A DNA stretch of 64,000 bases, taken from NCBI GenBank assembly GCA_009873655.1, contig WAIB01000003.1, positions 62,001 through 126,000 of the forward strand, given 5' to 3'. Origin of the DNA: Nitrospinota bacterium (lineage in GTDB: Bacteria > Nitrospinota > Nitrospinia > Nitrospinales > VA-1). Made by a program: the position numbers and the translations under genes. The notes below the pieces were generated by a model. It had not been told where the DNA came from. It ran no database searches and was given only the letters and a program-made list of their open reading frames with translations. Shown here piece by piece: positions 29,742-39,612 of the stretch (the first letter of the stretch is position 1; each line of letters opens with the position of its first letter).

Positions 29742-30293
29742 ATGAAACGCATTGTTTTGATTTGCACTTTATTAGTCGTTTTTCTTTTTTTTGGAACAGC
29801 TTCAGCGGTTCCGAAAAAGTATTTGTTTCCTGGGCCGGAATATAAGCCGCCATGCGATACTTCTAAAACCACCATTTGCACCATAGAAATCTGGCTCGCA
29901 AATAAGCATAAAAAGCAAAAAAGAGAAATAAAGAAATTTTTGAAATCCAAATCGCTAAAAGTTTTGGGTCACACCGTTCAATATTGGAGGCCGAAAGGGG
30001 GACACCCGCCTACGAATATTGCAATAGGCAGTGCCATCAGTGCGGAAGACGCGAGGTTTGTTATTGATTTCGCCCTAAAATATAATGACCGGATTGACCT
30101 TCTGGTTCTTCGACCGCTCAATCCACCTAATTATGTTGCCATCGCCACATCAGCATGGGATGAGCTATCGCAGATTCCCATTACTCAGGAAGACCTGGCA
30201 CGATTACGGGACCCTAAATTAACAACCGAAGAGTTCCATTCTCTCTATTACGAACTCACCAACGAGGCAAACGTCCAAAATAAATTTTATTAG
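29742..30293 (+). CDS. Hypothetical exported protein
   Basis: Signal peptide MKRIVLICTLLVVFLFFGTASA; GGAG upstream of the ATG; no recognised domain. Confidence 0.6.
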   Translation: MKRIVLICTLLVVFLFFGTASAVPKKYLFPGPEYKPPCDTSKTTICTIEIWLANKHKKQKREIKKFLKSKSLKVLGHTVQYWRPKGGHPPTNIAIGSAISAEDARFVIDFALKYNDRIDLLVLRPLNPPNYVAIATSAWDELSQIPITQEDLARLRDPKLTTEEFHSLYYELTNEANVQNKFY

Positions 30294-30549
30294 CAAATCT
30301 GCGCTTTTTTACCTTTTGTTTTCGTCAAACTATCCTGTTGTTAATCAGTCAGGTAATATAGTTTGGGGAAATAGTGTTGAATCAGCATTCCGGAAAAAAC
30401 CTGTAAAATGTCTCCATCCCCCCGCACGGGTGCGGGTTTGACAAATGGAGTTGGATTTGATAGAAGCTAAAGCTTTGAATTAAAAAACGCTGGTTTTCCG
30501 TTTCAAAGAAATTATGAAGGGTCTACCATGATAAAAAGAGGTGATCATT

Positions 30550-30861
30550 ATGCTTGAGCTGGCTTTTGCAATGGCTCCTCCCCCTGAAGGAGGCGAACCC
30601 GGAGGTGGAAGTTTGTTGGCGCTATTGCCGCCAATGATCATGATGTTTTTGATCTTCTACTTCATATTGATTCGTCCACAGCAGAAAAAACAGAATGAAG
30701 CCCGGAAAATGCTGGATGAATTGAAAGAGGGCGATCAGGTGGTTACGCTTAGCGGTTTTCACGGAACCATTAAAAAAATTAAAGACGATACCGTGATGTT
30801 GCAAATCGCCGATAACGTCCGGGTGAAGGTCAATCGGTCTTCCATTGGAAACAAAAAATAA
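30550..30861 (+). CDS. yajC: Preprotein translocase subunit YajC
   Basis: FYFILIRPQQKKQNEARKMLDELKEGDQVVTLSGFHGTIKKI. Confidence 0.95.
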   Translation: MLELAFAMAPPPEGGEPGGGSLLALLPPMIMMFLIFYFILIRPQQKKQNEARKMLDELKEGDQVVTLSGFHGTIKKIKDDTVMLQIADNVRVKVNRSSIGNKK

Positions 30862-30876
30862 TAAAAGAAATACCGA

Positions 30877-32430
30877 ATGTATAAGAATCTTAAATGGCGC
30901 ATCATTCTGATCCTCGTTGCTGTTTTGGGGGCTGTGGCTTTGGCATATCCGCTCAAGGAAAAAATTGCCTTGGGGTTGGACCTGCAAGGGGGCATGCATT
31001 TGGTTCTCGAAGTCAAAGTTGAAAAAGCAGTGGAAGCCAGCCTCGAACGCCTGGCGGATGATATTAAACGGGATATTGGTGAAGAGGATTTGGAAATCGA
31101 TCGCATTAAAGCGATTCTTGAAAAGCTCCAGATAAATATTCGCATGGTAGATGCTTTAGATCTGCCTCCCGTTAAAAAGGTGATGGAGAGCTATCCTTTT
31201 TTAAATATGGTCAGCGAAGATTCGGATGGCCTGGGTCTGATTTATGAATTGGAACAGGATCAGGTAAAGCAAATCCAGCAAAATGCCGTAAGCCAGGGGC
31301 TGGAAACCATTCGCAACCGGGTGGACCAGTTTGGTGTTTCGGAGCCCACGATTCAGGTTCAGGGAGAACGGCGTATACTTGTACAACTGCCTGGAGTAAA
31401 GGACCCGGAACGCGCCATCAACCTGATAGGGAAAACAGCGAGGTTGGAGTTCAAACTGGTTGATGAGGAAAACAGCCTGCAAGAGGCTTTGTCCGGAAGA
31501 ATTCCCGAAGAATCTCAGGTTTTATATGAGAGAAAAGAAAATAAGGAAACCGGAGAGGTTACAAAAGAACCGTATTTATTGAAAAAACGCACCGTATTGA
31601 CCGGAGAAACATTGACCGGAGCGGAAGTCAGGTTTGATGGAGACTTCAATGAGCCCTATGTCGCACTTAACTTTAACAGCGTCGGTGCGATGATATTCCA
31701 TGAAGTCACAAGACAAAATATTAGAAAGCGATTGGCCATTGTGCTTGATGACAATGTTTATTCCGCACCGGTAATACAAGACGCAATTCCAGGAGGCCGG
31801 GCTCAGATAACAGGACAGTTCACATCTGAAGATGCGAGGGATCTGGCAATCGTTTTACGCGCTGGCGCCTTGCCCGCACCGGTTGTGATTTTGGAAAATA
31901 GAACTGTGGGTCCCTCCTTAGGGCAGGATTCCATTAATAAAGGAATCAACTCGATCATTTTTGGGGGTGCCCTGGTTATCGTGTTCATTCTTTTTTACTA
32001 CAAGTTGTCAGGGGCCATAGCCGTTACCGCATTGTCTTTGAATATCGTTCTTTTAACCGGCGCGCTTGCCTATTTTGGAGCGGCCTTAACATTGCCGGGA
32101 ATTGCCGGAATTATTCTGACCGTGGGTATGGCGATTGACGCGAATGTTCTGGTCTTTGAAAGAATTCGAGAAGAAATTAAGCTCGGAAAAACCGTGAGGG
32201 CTGCCATTGAAGCAGGGTTTTCCAAGGCGTTTCGTACCATTGTTGACGCAAACATCACGACCTTTATTGCCGCGGTGGTGTTGTTTCAGTTCGGGACAGG
32301 TCCCATCAAGGGTTTTGCGATCACCCTTTGTATTGGAATCGCCGCGAGTATGTTTACGGCTGTATTTGTAAGTCGTACCTTTTTTGACTGTACCATGAGC
32401 CAGAAAAAACTGGATAAACTGAGTATCTGA
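30877..32430 (+). CDS. secD: Protein translocase subunit SecD
   Basis: LGLDLQGGMHLVLEV; LPGIAGIILTVGMAIDANVLVFERIREE. Confidence 0.97.
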   Translation: MYKNLKWRIILILVAVLGAVALAYPLKEKIALGLDLQGGMHLVLEVKVEKAVEASLERLADDIKRDIGEEDLEIDRIKAILEKLQINIRMVDALDLPPVKKVMESYPFLNMVSEDSDGLGLIYELEQDQVKQIQQNAVSQGLETIRNRVDQFGVSEPTIQVQGERRILVQLPGVKDPERAINLIGKTARLEFKLVDEENSLQEALSGRIPEESQVLYERKENKETGEVTKEPYLLKKRTVLTGETLTGAEVRFDGDFNEPYVALNFNSVGAMIFHEVTRQNIRKRLAIVLDDNVYSAPVIQDAIPGGRAQITGQFTSEDARDLAIVLRAGALPAPVVILENRTVGPSLGQDSINKGINSIIFGGALVIVFILFYYKLSGAIAVTALSLNIVLLTGALAYFGAALTLPGIAGIILTVGMAIDANVLVFERIREEIKLGKTVRAAIEAGFSKAFRTIVDANITTFIAAVVLFQFGTGPIKGFAITLCIGIAASMFTAVFVSRTFFDCTMSQKKLDKLSI

Positions 32431-32432
32431 TA

Positions 32433-33335
32433 ATGCAATTGTTCCAAGAGGAAACCCATTTTGATTTTATGGGAAAGATCAAGGGAGCCATGATCTTATC
32501 CGGCGTCGTGATATTGATCGGCCTGGGTTCCATTGCTATTTCCGGTGGACTCAAATACGGGATCGATTTTGCAGGAGGAACCCTGGTTCAATTGCAGTTC
32601 AAAAGTCCGCCTGATATAGAGGTGATTCGTGATGGCCTGAAAACAATTGGATTGGGTGAAAGTACTATTCAGGAATTCGGTTCAAAAAAAGATATTCTTA
32701 TCAGGGTAGAGCGATCCGAAGAAAAACTGGAAGCGGTCGGGGCAATGGTTAAACGAAGTCTTTCCGGGAAATTCAATGTCGATGAGATTACCATTGAAAG
32801 GGTAGAGATGGTGGGCCCCAAGGTGGGTCACGACCTGAGGGAAAAAGCGCTGCTATCCATCGTGTATGCCATTATAGGAATCGTGATTTATATATCCTGG
32901 CGATTCGAATTTCAATATGCCATAGCCGCGATTATTGCCCTGATACATGATGTGCTGGTGACCATGGGGGCCTTTTCGATATTGGATAAGGAATTCACAC
33001 TGGTGATTGTTGCGGCTTTTCTAACCATTATCGGTTACTCCCTCAATGACACCATTGTTGTTTTTGATCGAATAAGGGAAAACCTTCGACGCAGGGGAAA
33101 ATCTTCGCTTAAAGAAATTATAAATTCCAGCATCAACCAGACCTTGAGCAGAACTTTACTGACTTCAGGAACCACCTTGCTTGTGGTATTGGCCCTGTTC
33201 TTTTTTGGCGGGGAAATCATTCATGATTTTTCTTTTGCTCTGCTGGTAGGGATTTTTGTGGGAACGTATTCTTCTATTTTTATTGCAAGTGTGTTTCTGG
33301 TTTATTGGGCGTCCCGGCAAACCGCCCACCGCTAG
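32433..33335 (+). CDS. secF: Protein translocase subunit SecF
   Basis: YGIDFAGGTLVQLQF; IIGYSLNDTIVVFDRIREN. Confidence 0.97.
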   Translation: MQLFQEETHFDFMGKIKGAMILSGVVILIGLGSIAISGGLKYGIDFAGGTLVQLQFKSPPDIEVIRDGLKTIGLGESTIQEFGSKKDILIRVERSEEKLEAVGAMVKRSLSGKFNVDEITIERVEMVGPKVGHDLREKALLSIVYAIIGIVIYISWRFEFQYAIAAIIALIHDVLVTMGAFSILDKEFTLVIVAAFLTIIGYSLNDTIVVFDRIRENLRRRGKSSLKEIINSSINQTLSRTLLTSGTTLLVVLALFFFGGEIIHDFSFALLVGIFVGTYSSIFIASVFLVYWASRQTAHR

Positions 33336-33502
33336 CGGCCTCTTGTATTCCTTACCCCGGTGGGGATGGAGAGATTCTGTTTCAGGCCGCGAAAACCCTC
33401 TCAAAAATTTTTTTCCTGGTTTAATTGTAAAAGTGGAATCATTTGCATTTCAAGGGAAGCCCATGCTACATTTTTTTAAGTCCCTTTCCAAAACGGAGAA
33501 TT

Positions 33503-34237
33503 ATGACCGTATCGCCTAAGTTACAGCTTCAGCAGCTGGTCGATTTGCAGAGAATTGACGACCAGATTTCCGAGTATAAAAAAATCCTCGCGGATATTCC
33601 CCTGCAGCTCGAGTCCGCCCGGGCCGAATTAGAGGAAAAGAAAAATATTTTAAAGGTCGTTACGGATGAAATGGAAACTTTGCAAAAGCAACGTAAAGAT
33701 CTTGAGCTGGAGGTACAGGGCGAAAACGACCATATGGCAAAAGCTAAAACCAAACTTCCTACTGTTAAAACCAATAAAGAGTACACCGCCATCCTTGCAG
33801 AAATCGATGCGATTAAAGAAAAAGTATCCAAAATTGAAGACAAGGAACTCGAGGTGATGGAAATCCTGGAAGCAAAAGCGAAAGAAATTCCCGGGGTTGA
33901 AAAAAAATGTAAAGAGGAAGACGCAAATTTCAATGAATACCGCTTAAAAAAAGAGGGCGAAGAGAAAAGGTTTAAACAGGAATTGGAAGAACTGATGGCG
34001 AAAAGGAAAAACATATCGGACCAGTTGGATACGGCTACATTAAAGCAGTATGAAAAAATTTTCAATTCCCGCGAAGGGAGAGCCGTTGCAGGTCTTAGAG
34101 AAAATATTTGCCAGGGTTGTTTCCAGCAGGTATTACCCCAAACCGTCATAGAAGTAAAAATCGGGGAAAAAATTCACCAATGCAATGGTTGCATGCGGTT
34201 TTTATTCTGGGATGAGGCAACATCAGTGCCGAAGTAA
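33503..34237 (+). CDS. Coiled-coil C4-type zinc-ribbon protein (DUF164/CdsZ-like)
   Basis: Long coiled coil then CQGCFQQVLPQTVIEVKIGEKIHQCNGCMRFLFW. Confidence 0.88.
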   Translation: MTVSPKLQLQQLVDLQRIDDQISEYKKILADIPLQLESARAELEEKKNILKVVTDEMETLQKQRKDLELEVQGENDHMAKAKTKLPTVKTNKEYTAILAEIDAIKEKVSKIEDKELEVMEILEAKAKEIPGVEKKCKEEDANFNEYRLKKEGEEKRFKQELEELMAKRKNISDQLDTATLKQYEKIFNSREGRAVAGLRENICQGCFQQVLPQTVIEVKIGEKIHQCNGCMRFLFWDEATSVPK

Positions 34238-34608
34238 ACCGGGTGATCGCTGTTTCGGCCCACGGGTCGAGAGGGAGGAAAGTCCGGGCTCCACAGGGCA
34301 GGATACTCCGTAACGCGGAGTGAGGGCGACCTTAAGGAAAGTGCCACAGAAAATACACAGCCTACCCGGCTTTCATAGTCGGCGGCAATGGTGAAAAGGC
34401 GAGGTAAGAGCTCACCAGTACTGCTGGTGACAGCGGTAGCTTGGTAAACCCTATCCGGAGCAAGATCAAATAGGAAAGTGTTCGAGGGCTGCCCGTCCGA
34501 TGCTTTCGGGTTGATTGCTTGAGCCTGTTGGCAACAGCAGGCCTAGATTGATGATCACCGCTTCATTTTTGATGAAGAACAAAACCCGGCTTATGGTTTA
34601 CTTCGGCC
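34231..34608 (+). ncRNA. rnpB: RNase P RNA, bacterial class A
   Basis: GAGGAAAGTCCGGGCTCCACAGGGCAGGATACTCCGTAACGCGGAGT, GGTAAACCCTATCCGGAGCAAGATCAAATAGG, AGGCCTAGATTGATGATCACCGC, AAACCCGGCTTATGGTTTACTTC; P1 GAAGTAAACC pairs with GGTTTACTTC. Confidence 0.96.
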
Positions 34609-34672
34609 TCTCCATCTGAAACCGACCTTGATATTCCCATCCATTTTCCAGGTTTCCCTTAAAAAGGTTGTA

Positions 34673-34852
34673 TTATTTTCTGTGGTACTTGGCGTTTTCT
34701 TCGATATGTTTTTGAATGGAAGTTCCCAAAGGGTCTGGAATAGCCATGCTGCTCACCACGCTTATAAGCAAAATCGTTATTATCAGCATGGCAGCAGGAA
34801 GAATATACTGGTTTTTGGTTTTAGGTGCTTTCCGAATGGGATAAGTTTGCAC
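34673..34852 (-). CDS. Small single-pass membrane protein (59 aa)
   Basis: AAGGAGG RBS before GTG; MQTYPIRKAPKTKNQYILPAAMLIITILLISVVSSMAIPDPLGTSIQKHIEENAKYHRK; below the ORF-track cutoff. Confidence 0.6.
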   Translation of the reverse strand: MQTYPIRKAPKTKNQYILPAAMLIITILLISVVSSMAIPDPLGTSIQKHIEENAKYHRK

Positions 34853-35100
34853 GTTATCCTCCTTGATATGTGCATTAATCGGTCAATTACTTATCGGGAA
34901 TAAACCGGGAAAGCATAATGTTTGTATGCATTTAGTCGATTAATGACGGGTTTTCAAGGTTTTTCAATTTTCAGGAATTTCCTGAGGAATTTCCCCAAAT
35001 ACCGCGGTCGGATCTTTTGTTTTCCCCCCGCAACCCTGTTACGATCAAAAAATTCCAGAAATGTCTAAATATCAATGGTTAAGAAGCCGTTAATCTTGAC

Positions 35101-36165
35101 ATGCCATTTATTACCAAAATTCCGGGAAATCTTTTTGCCCTTACTGCAATTCCTTTTTTCCTGTCATTTTTTTTAACGATTGGAGGAGTCCATGCGGAGG
35201 AGCTTACCGAAGCTGATTTTTTTGAGGAAAGTTTTGAGACAGAGGACAGCTTTGAGTTAGAAGACAGCGGGGATAGCTTTGAAAGTGATTTCGGCTTGGG
35301 TGAGGAGGGCAATTTTGTTGAGAAGGAACGTTTTTTCAAGTCAAGCGAGTTTGAATTTACCGACAATCGATCCTATATATCATCCCCAAGAAAACGGGAA
35401 AGGCTGAGAGATTTTCAAGACCGACCCGAGTTCACCGAAACCTATTTCAAATCCTATTTTAAGGGAATGTTTTCCGACCTGGAATATATCACAACCTCCC
35501 CTTACAGATGGGATCGCACGGATTGGATGACAGCCGGCCTGGTCGCGGGTGGAACCGGTTTTTTTATTGGATTGGATGAAGATATAAAAAACTTCTTTGA
35601 TGATATTCGAAGTTCTACTACCGATGATTTAGCAAATATTTTTGAGCCATTTGGAAATGGCATCGTAACTATTCCAGCCTTAGCCGGGTTTTATCTTTTT
35701 GGCCACTTTGATGAAAATTATAAAGCCAAGCGAACGGCTTTGATTGCAACTGAAAGTTTCCTGATAACCGGACTGTACACCACCATCCTCAAGGTGACCC
35801 TGGGGCGTCACAGGCCTTCAACTGGAAGTTCTTCAACTGCTTTTGACGGTTTTACCACGGACAATAAATCTTTTCCCTCAGGCCACACTTCCACCGCTTT
35901 TGCAATTGCTACCGTGGTTGCGAATGAATATGAAGAAACTCCCTACATAAAACCCGTATCTTATGGAATCGCCACGTTGACGGGCCTCTCAAGAATCAAC
36001 GATGAAAAACATTGGGCTTCGGATGTTTTTTTTGGTGCGGCTCTGGGTTATTTCGTTTCAAAAACGATCCTTCATCTGCACGAAAACAGAAAAGGCAAGC
36101 ACTTCACCATCTATCCACGGGTCGATAACAATGGCGGGGGCCTTGTGCTTTCAAAAAGATTCTAA
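35101..36165 (+). CDS. PAP2-family phosphatase with acidic N-terminal region
   Basis: KVTLGRHRPSTGSSSTAFDGFTTDNKSFPSGHTSTAFAIATVV...SRINDEKHWASDVFFGAALGYFVSK. Confidence 0.88.
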   Translation: MPFITKIPGNLFALTAIPFFLSFFLTIGGVHAEELTEADFFEESFETEDSFELEDSGDSFESDFGLGEEGNFVEKERFFKSSEFEFTDNRSYISSPRKRERLRDFQDRPEFTETYFKSYFKGMFSDLEYITTSPYRWDRTDWMTAGLVAGGTGFFIGLDEDIKNFFDDIRSSTTDDLANIFEPFGNGIVTIPALAGFYLFGHFDENYKAKRTALIATESFLITGLYTTILKVTLGRHRPSTGSSSTAFDGFTTDNKSFPSGHTSTAFAIATVVANEYEETPYIKPVSYGIATLTGLSRINDEKHWASDVFFGAALGYFVSKTILHLHENRKGKHFTIYPRVDNNGGGLVLSKRF

Positions 36166-36172
36166 AAACGGA

Positions 36173-37801
36173 TTATTGTTTTTCAGCCCAGATGGAAAGT
36201 TTCTCACGGAAGATTTTTGCGTTATGGCGCACATCCACTGGGAACTCGGGGTGGAAAAGCACTTTTTTTACAGGCTGTGTCACCGGCGAGGCCGCTCCCA
36301 ACTCCAATAATTCTTCTGTCATTTTTTTTCGTTCACTGGGAGACTTGATTATTTCCGGGCTTACAGGTTCGATTATGATTGCCGGCTGCTGTTTGGTCCG
36401 ATTGCCTGTTCCAACCAGGGCGGAACGTTTTACACCAGGATGTTGATTGAAAATGGATTCGCAGGGAATCGTATAGAGGGTTTCAGTACCGGTGATCACT
36501 CTCTGGTTTTTTCGGCCATAAAACCATAACCGGTTTTTTTCATCGAGCCTTCCCAGATCTCCCATGCGGTGCCAGAATGAATTCCCGTCTTCAATTTTGG
36601 CAAGCTGTGTTAAGTCTTCCCGGTTAAAGTAGGTTCGGGTTGCCCAGGGGGCCTTGATGACAATTTCTCCTACTGTATTTGTAGAAAGTGGGCTGGCTTC
36701 TTTCCATTTAAGAATTGGAGAATCTGAAACAGCAATGATTTTTATCTCCACTCCCGGAATCGCTTTCCCGACACAGGTTCCTTCGCCTTTGTTCGATAAA
36801 GGCCAGGTCTGATCCAGGATTTCCCGCCGGTCTATTAAAGATACAGGTAATGCTTCGGTGGCTCCATAGGGAGTTTGAATTTTGCAATCGGCATTGACAA
36901 TGTTTTCGAATCGGTGAAGCAGTTTTCCGGAAACAGGTGCCCCCGCCATGATGATGCGCTTCAAAGTAGGAAGCTTGATTTTATTTTCCAGGCAATATTG
37001 ACTCACCGTATCCCACAAGGCAGGTGAACCGAAACTGCTGGAAACTTTAAACCGGTTAATGGGGCCAATTATGTTTTCCGGATCCACTTTTGCGGGACGG
37101 GTTGAATCCATATCGGGAATGACACTTGTCATTCCCAAGCCGCAACTGAACAAACCGAAAAGCGGAAAGGTGGGGAGGTCGGTTTCGTCTGACTGAATAT
37201 CAAATTGTTCTTGAAGAATATTAACCTGATGATTGAATATGGAATGAGTGTATAAAACCCCTTTTGCCGGTCCGGTGCTGCCACTCGTAAACAGGATTGC
37301 CGCCGGGTCGTTTTCCTCCATGTTTTTTGCTTTAAAGTCTGCCTTGCCTGAATCCAGAATGTGTCCCAGGGTTTTGCAACCCGGAAACCATCCAACGGTT
37401 ACTTTATGTTTTATAGATTTAAAAGGGGTCGGAAAAAATTTTCGAACCGCATGCGCCAGGGGGATACCGATCATTCCCTCCGGTTGTGCTTGTTGGATGC
37501 AGTTCAGGACATTTTTTCTTCCCAGACCAGGATCGATTAAAACCGGAACCAGGCCCGCTTTGAACAAGGCGAAGGTCAACATTACAAAATCAATTCCATA
37601 GGGCACCATGATTAGAGCACGGGTGCCGGATTCCATACCCGATCGAATCAGGCCTGATGCAAGCAGGGTGCTTTCATGTTCGAGTTCTTGAAATGTTTTT
37701 TGCCTGCCGCTGGATATTTCCAGCAGGGCCGGAGTTCCAGGCTTCTCTTCAGCCCACCGTGCCAGGCGGGTGGAAATATTGCAGGTTTCTTTTTTGATCA
37801 C
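36173..37801 (-). CDS. AMP-dependent synthetase/ligase, OleC (olefin beta-lactone synthetase)-like
   Basis: ILFTSGSTGPAKGVLYTH; CNISTRLARWAEEKPGTPAL; FALFKAGLVPVLIDPGLGRKNVLNCIQQAQPEGMIGIPLA; WHRMGDLGRLDEKNRLWFYGRKNQRV. Confidence 0.82.
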   Translation of the reverse strand: MIKKETCNISTRLARWAEEKPGTPALLEISSGRQKTFQELEHESTLLASGLIRSGMESGTRALIMVPYGIDFVMLTFALFKAGLVPVLIDPGLGRKNVLNCIQQAQPEGMIGIPLAHAVRKFFPTPFKSIKHKVTVGWFPGCKTLGHILDSGKADFKAKNMEENDPAAILFTSGSTGPAKGVLYTHSIFNHQVNILQEQFDIQSDETDLPTFPLFGLFSCGLGMTSVIPDMDSTRPAKVDPENIIGPINRFKVSSSFGSPALWDTVSQYCLENKIKLPTLKRIIMAGAPVSGKLLHRFENIVNADCKIQTPYGATEALPVSLIDRREILDQTWPLSNKGEGTCVGKAIPGVEIKIIAVSDSPILKWKEASPLSTNTVGEIVIKAPWATRTYFNREDLTQLAKIEDGNSFWHRMGDLGRLDEKNRLWFYGRKNQRVITGTETLYTIPCESIFNQHPGVKRSALVGTGNRTKQQPAIIIEPVSPEIIKSPSERKKMTEELLELGAASPVTQPVKKVLFHPEFPVDVRHNAKIFREKLSIWAEKQ

Positions 37802-38532
37802 GGTATTTTGAGGGCCGTTTTTACAAGAGGCAGCGTGACCTTTTTTTTCTGAACATAAGATTCCTGGTTAATTGTTGAAACTGCCTCTTTCATAGAAATG
37901 AAATCTCGGGGAATTCGCTGCATTAAAAAATTCACAATGTTTTCAGGCAAGGTCAGGCTGATATCTTTAGCGAGTTTCTGGATGATTTTAGAGGTGGTAT
38001 CATCATCAATGGGTTTTATTTCTGCCAGTATGCCCCACTGAAACCTGGATGTCAGATAACTTTCCGCATTCTCAATTTTGTCAGGAGAAAAACAACTGGT
38101 AAAGGCAACCTTGCCGCCCCTTTCTATAACGGTGTTGTAAATGTGGTAAAGCTTTTCCTGAGCTGCAAGGGAGGAAGCCATTTCTTCAACATCATCCAAT
38201 AGAAAATAATCCACATCCATCAGTTGTATATGCTGGTTCTGGGTGGAAGTTCCTTCATCTATTTTTTCAGAAAAATCGGAGCCTTTTATATAGATGGCCC
38301 GGGCCCCTCTTTCTGCCACAAGGTTCCCAATCGAAATCAGTAAATGGGTTTTACCGAGGTTTTCCTGGCCGAATATAAAAAGAGAATGGTAGAGGGCCTG
38401 ATCCGGGGCACAAAAATTCCTGGCTGAATCAAAAGCGAAACGGGAACCCTGGGAAATTACAAAATTGGAAAAATTAAATTCTGGGCGTGCAGGAAAATTA
38501 AGTAGTAATTGCTTTGGGGATTGATCGGGCAT
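37798..38532 (-). CDS. DnaA/Hda-family AAA+ protein
   Basis: N-terminal QLLLNF (clamp-binding-like), FGQENLGKTHLL Walker A, DYFLLDDVEEM Walker B, LTSRFQWG. Confidence 0.82.
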   Translation of the reverse strand: MPDQSPKQLLLNFPARPEFNFSNFVISQGSRFAFDSARNFCAPDQALYHSLFIFGQENLGKTHLLISIGNLVAERGARAIYIKGSDFSEKIDEGTSTQNQHIQLMDVDYFLLDDVEEMASSLAAQEKLYHIYNTVIERGGKVAFTSCFSPDKIENAESYLTSRFQWGILAEIKPIDDDTTSKIIQKLAKDISLTLPENIVNFLMQRIPRDFISMKEAVSTINQESYVQKKKVTLPLVKTALKIP

Positions 38533-38559
38533 GTTGGTTGTTCGCCAGAGTATTCCCGG

Positions 38560-38979
38560 TTATTTAGGGCCCGCCTGAATTTCAATAAATGTGCTTAAAA
38601 AATTCGAGTGAAGTTTTATGGTGCTTACCCAACCTTCTTTTGTGTAATTTAAGATCTGGTCTTGTTCAGTTTTAACCGAGTTAACCAGGGTCCAGCCATT
38701 GTTTAACATTTCGTTCTGGTAAAAGGTTAAGACATCCTCTTGTTTTTTATGCCCGGAAAAAAACAACCTTGCTACCTTCACCGTTCCTGACCCGGACTCG
38801 TAAATCCATGATTTTGGTTCATTCCTGGAAAAGTCAGGTGGAACGGGAATGTCAATAAAAGGGTAGGCCTTTTCCACGGGTGGCGGGGGAGGAGGCGCTC
38901 CGTCATTTTTTATATCCCAACCGGCACACCCCGTCATTAACAGTAAAAAGAACGAAAACAACGCTGCTGTTTTAACCAT
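38560..38979 (-). CDS. Hypothetical lipoprotein
   Basis: Lipobox LLLMTGCAG; IDIPVPPDFSRNEPKSWIYESGSGTVKVARLFFSG. Confidence 0.65.
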   Translation of the reverse strand: MVKTAALFSFFLLLMTGCAGWDIKNDGAPPPPPPVEKAYPFIDIPVPPDFSRNEPKSWIYESGSGTVKVARLFFSGHKKQEDVLTFYQNEMLNNGWTLVNSVKTEQDQILNYTKEGWVSTIKLHSNFLSTFIEIQAGPK

Positions 38980-39166
38980 TTTTACCCCCTCCTAGATATA
39001 CAACCAGTAATCCCATCATCATTAGAAAAAAACCAATGGCTCTCATTGTAGCATCAGGTATCTCAGGCAGTTTTTGTGCAAACAACTTAACTTTTTGCGG
39101 AAAACAAAAGTAGGGAATACCTTCGAATACCATCATTAGACCTAGTGCGGAAAGAAAAAGACTCAT
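38972..39166 (-). CDS. DUF2065/YjeT-like small membrane protein
   Basis: LSALGLMMVFEGIPYFCFPQKVKLFAQKLPEIPDATMRAIGFFLMMMGLLVVYL. Confidence 0.8.
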   Translation of the reverse strand: MSLFLSALGLMMVFEGIPYFCFPQKVKLFAQKLPEIPDATMRAIGFFLMMMGLLVVYLGGGKNG

Positions 39167-39612
39167 AGCCGGGAAAGAAGTTGTTTTTTACATTTAAATA
39201 AACGTAAAACGCTGACCTGACAAACTTGGTTTTAAAAATGGACTCGCCCTATGGCAGCGGTCATTAGGAGGGCCTTCGTTCTGCTCGATTATCATTTATC
39301 TGTCATTTTGAGTCAATATCTATTTATAAAGAACAGGAAGTTTGGCGGGGGTTTTGAGGTTGTAAATACCAAAAAAAGCATTATATAATCATTAAGAATT
39401 CTCTTTTTCCCTTCAAATGTCCGCTATTTAAGTTGGATTAGAAGTTAGGGTGTTTTTGCCTGGATTAAAATTATTTAATTTCCTTTTAACTGCAATTTAA
39501 TATCAACGGCATAAAGTTGATTCTTACATTTGTGTTTTCAGGGCGATTTTCAAAACATAAATGTTTAACATACAACAATAAATTTCAGCTCATATAATGA
39601 GGGTTAATTAAA

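Noticed and set aside
34628-34903. Plus-strand 91-aa ORF
   Set aside because: No good RBS or domain; the minus-strand 59-aa ORF in the same place has AAGGAGG and a TM helix
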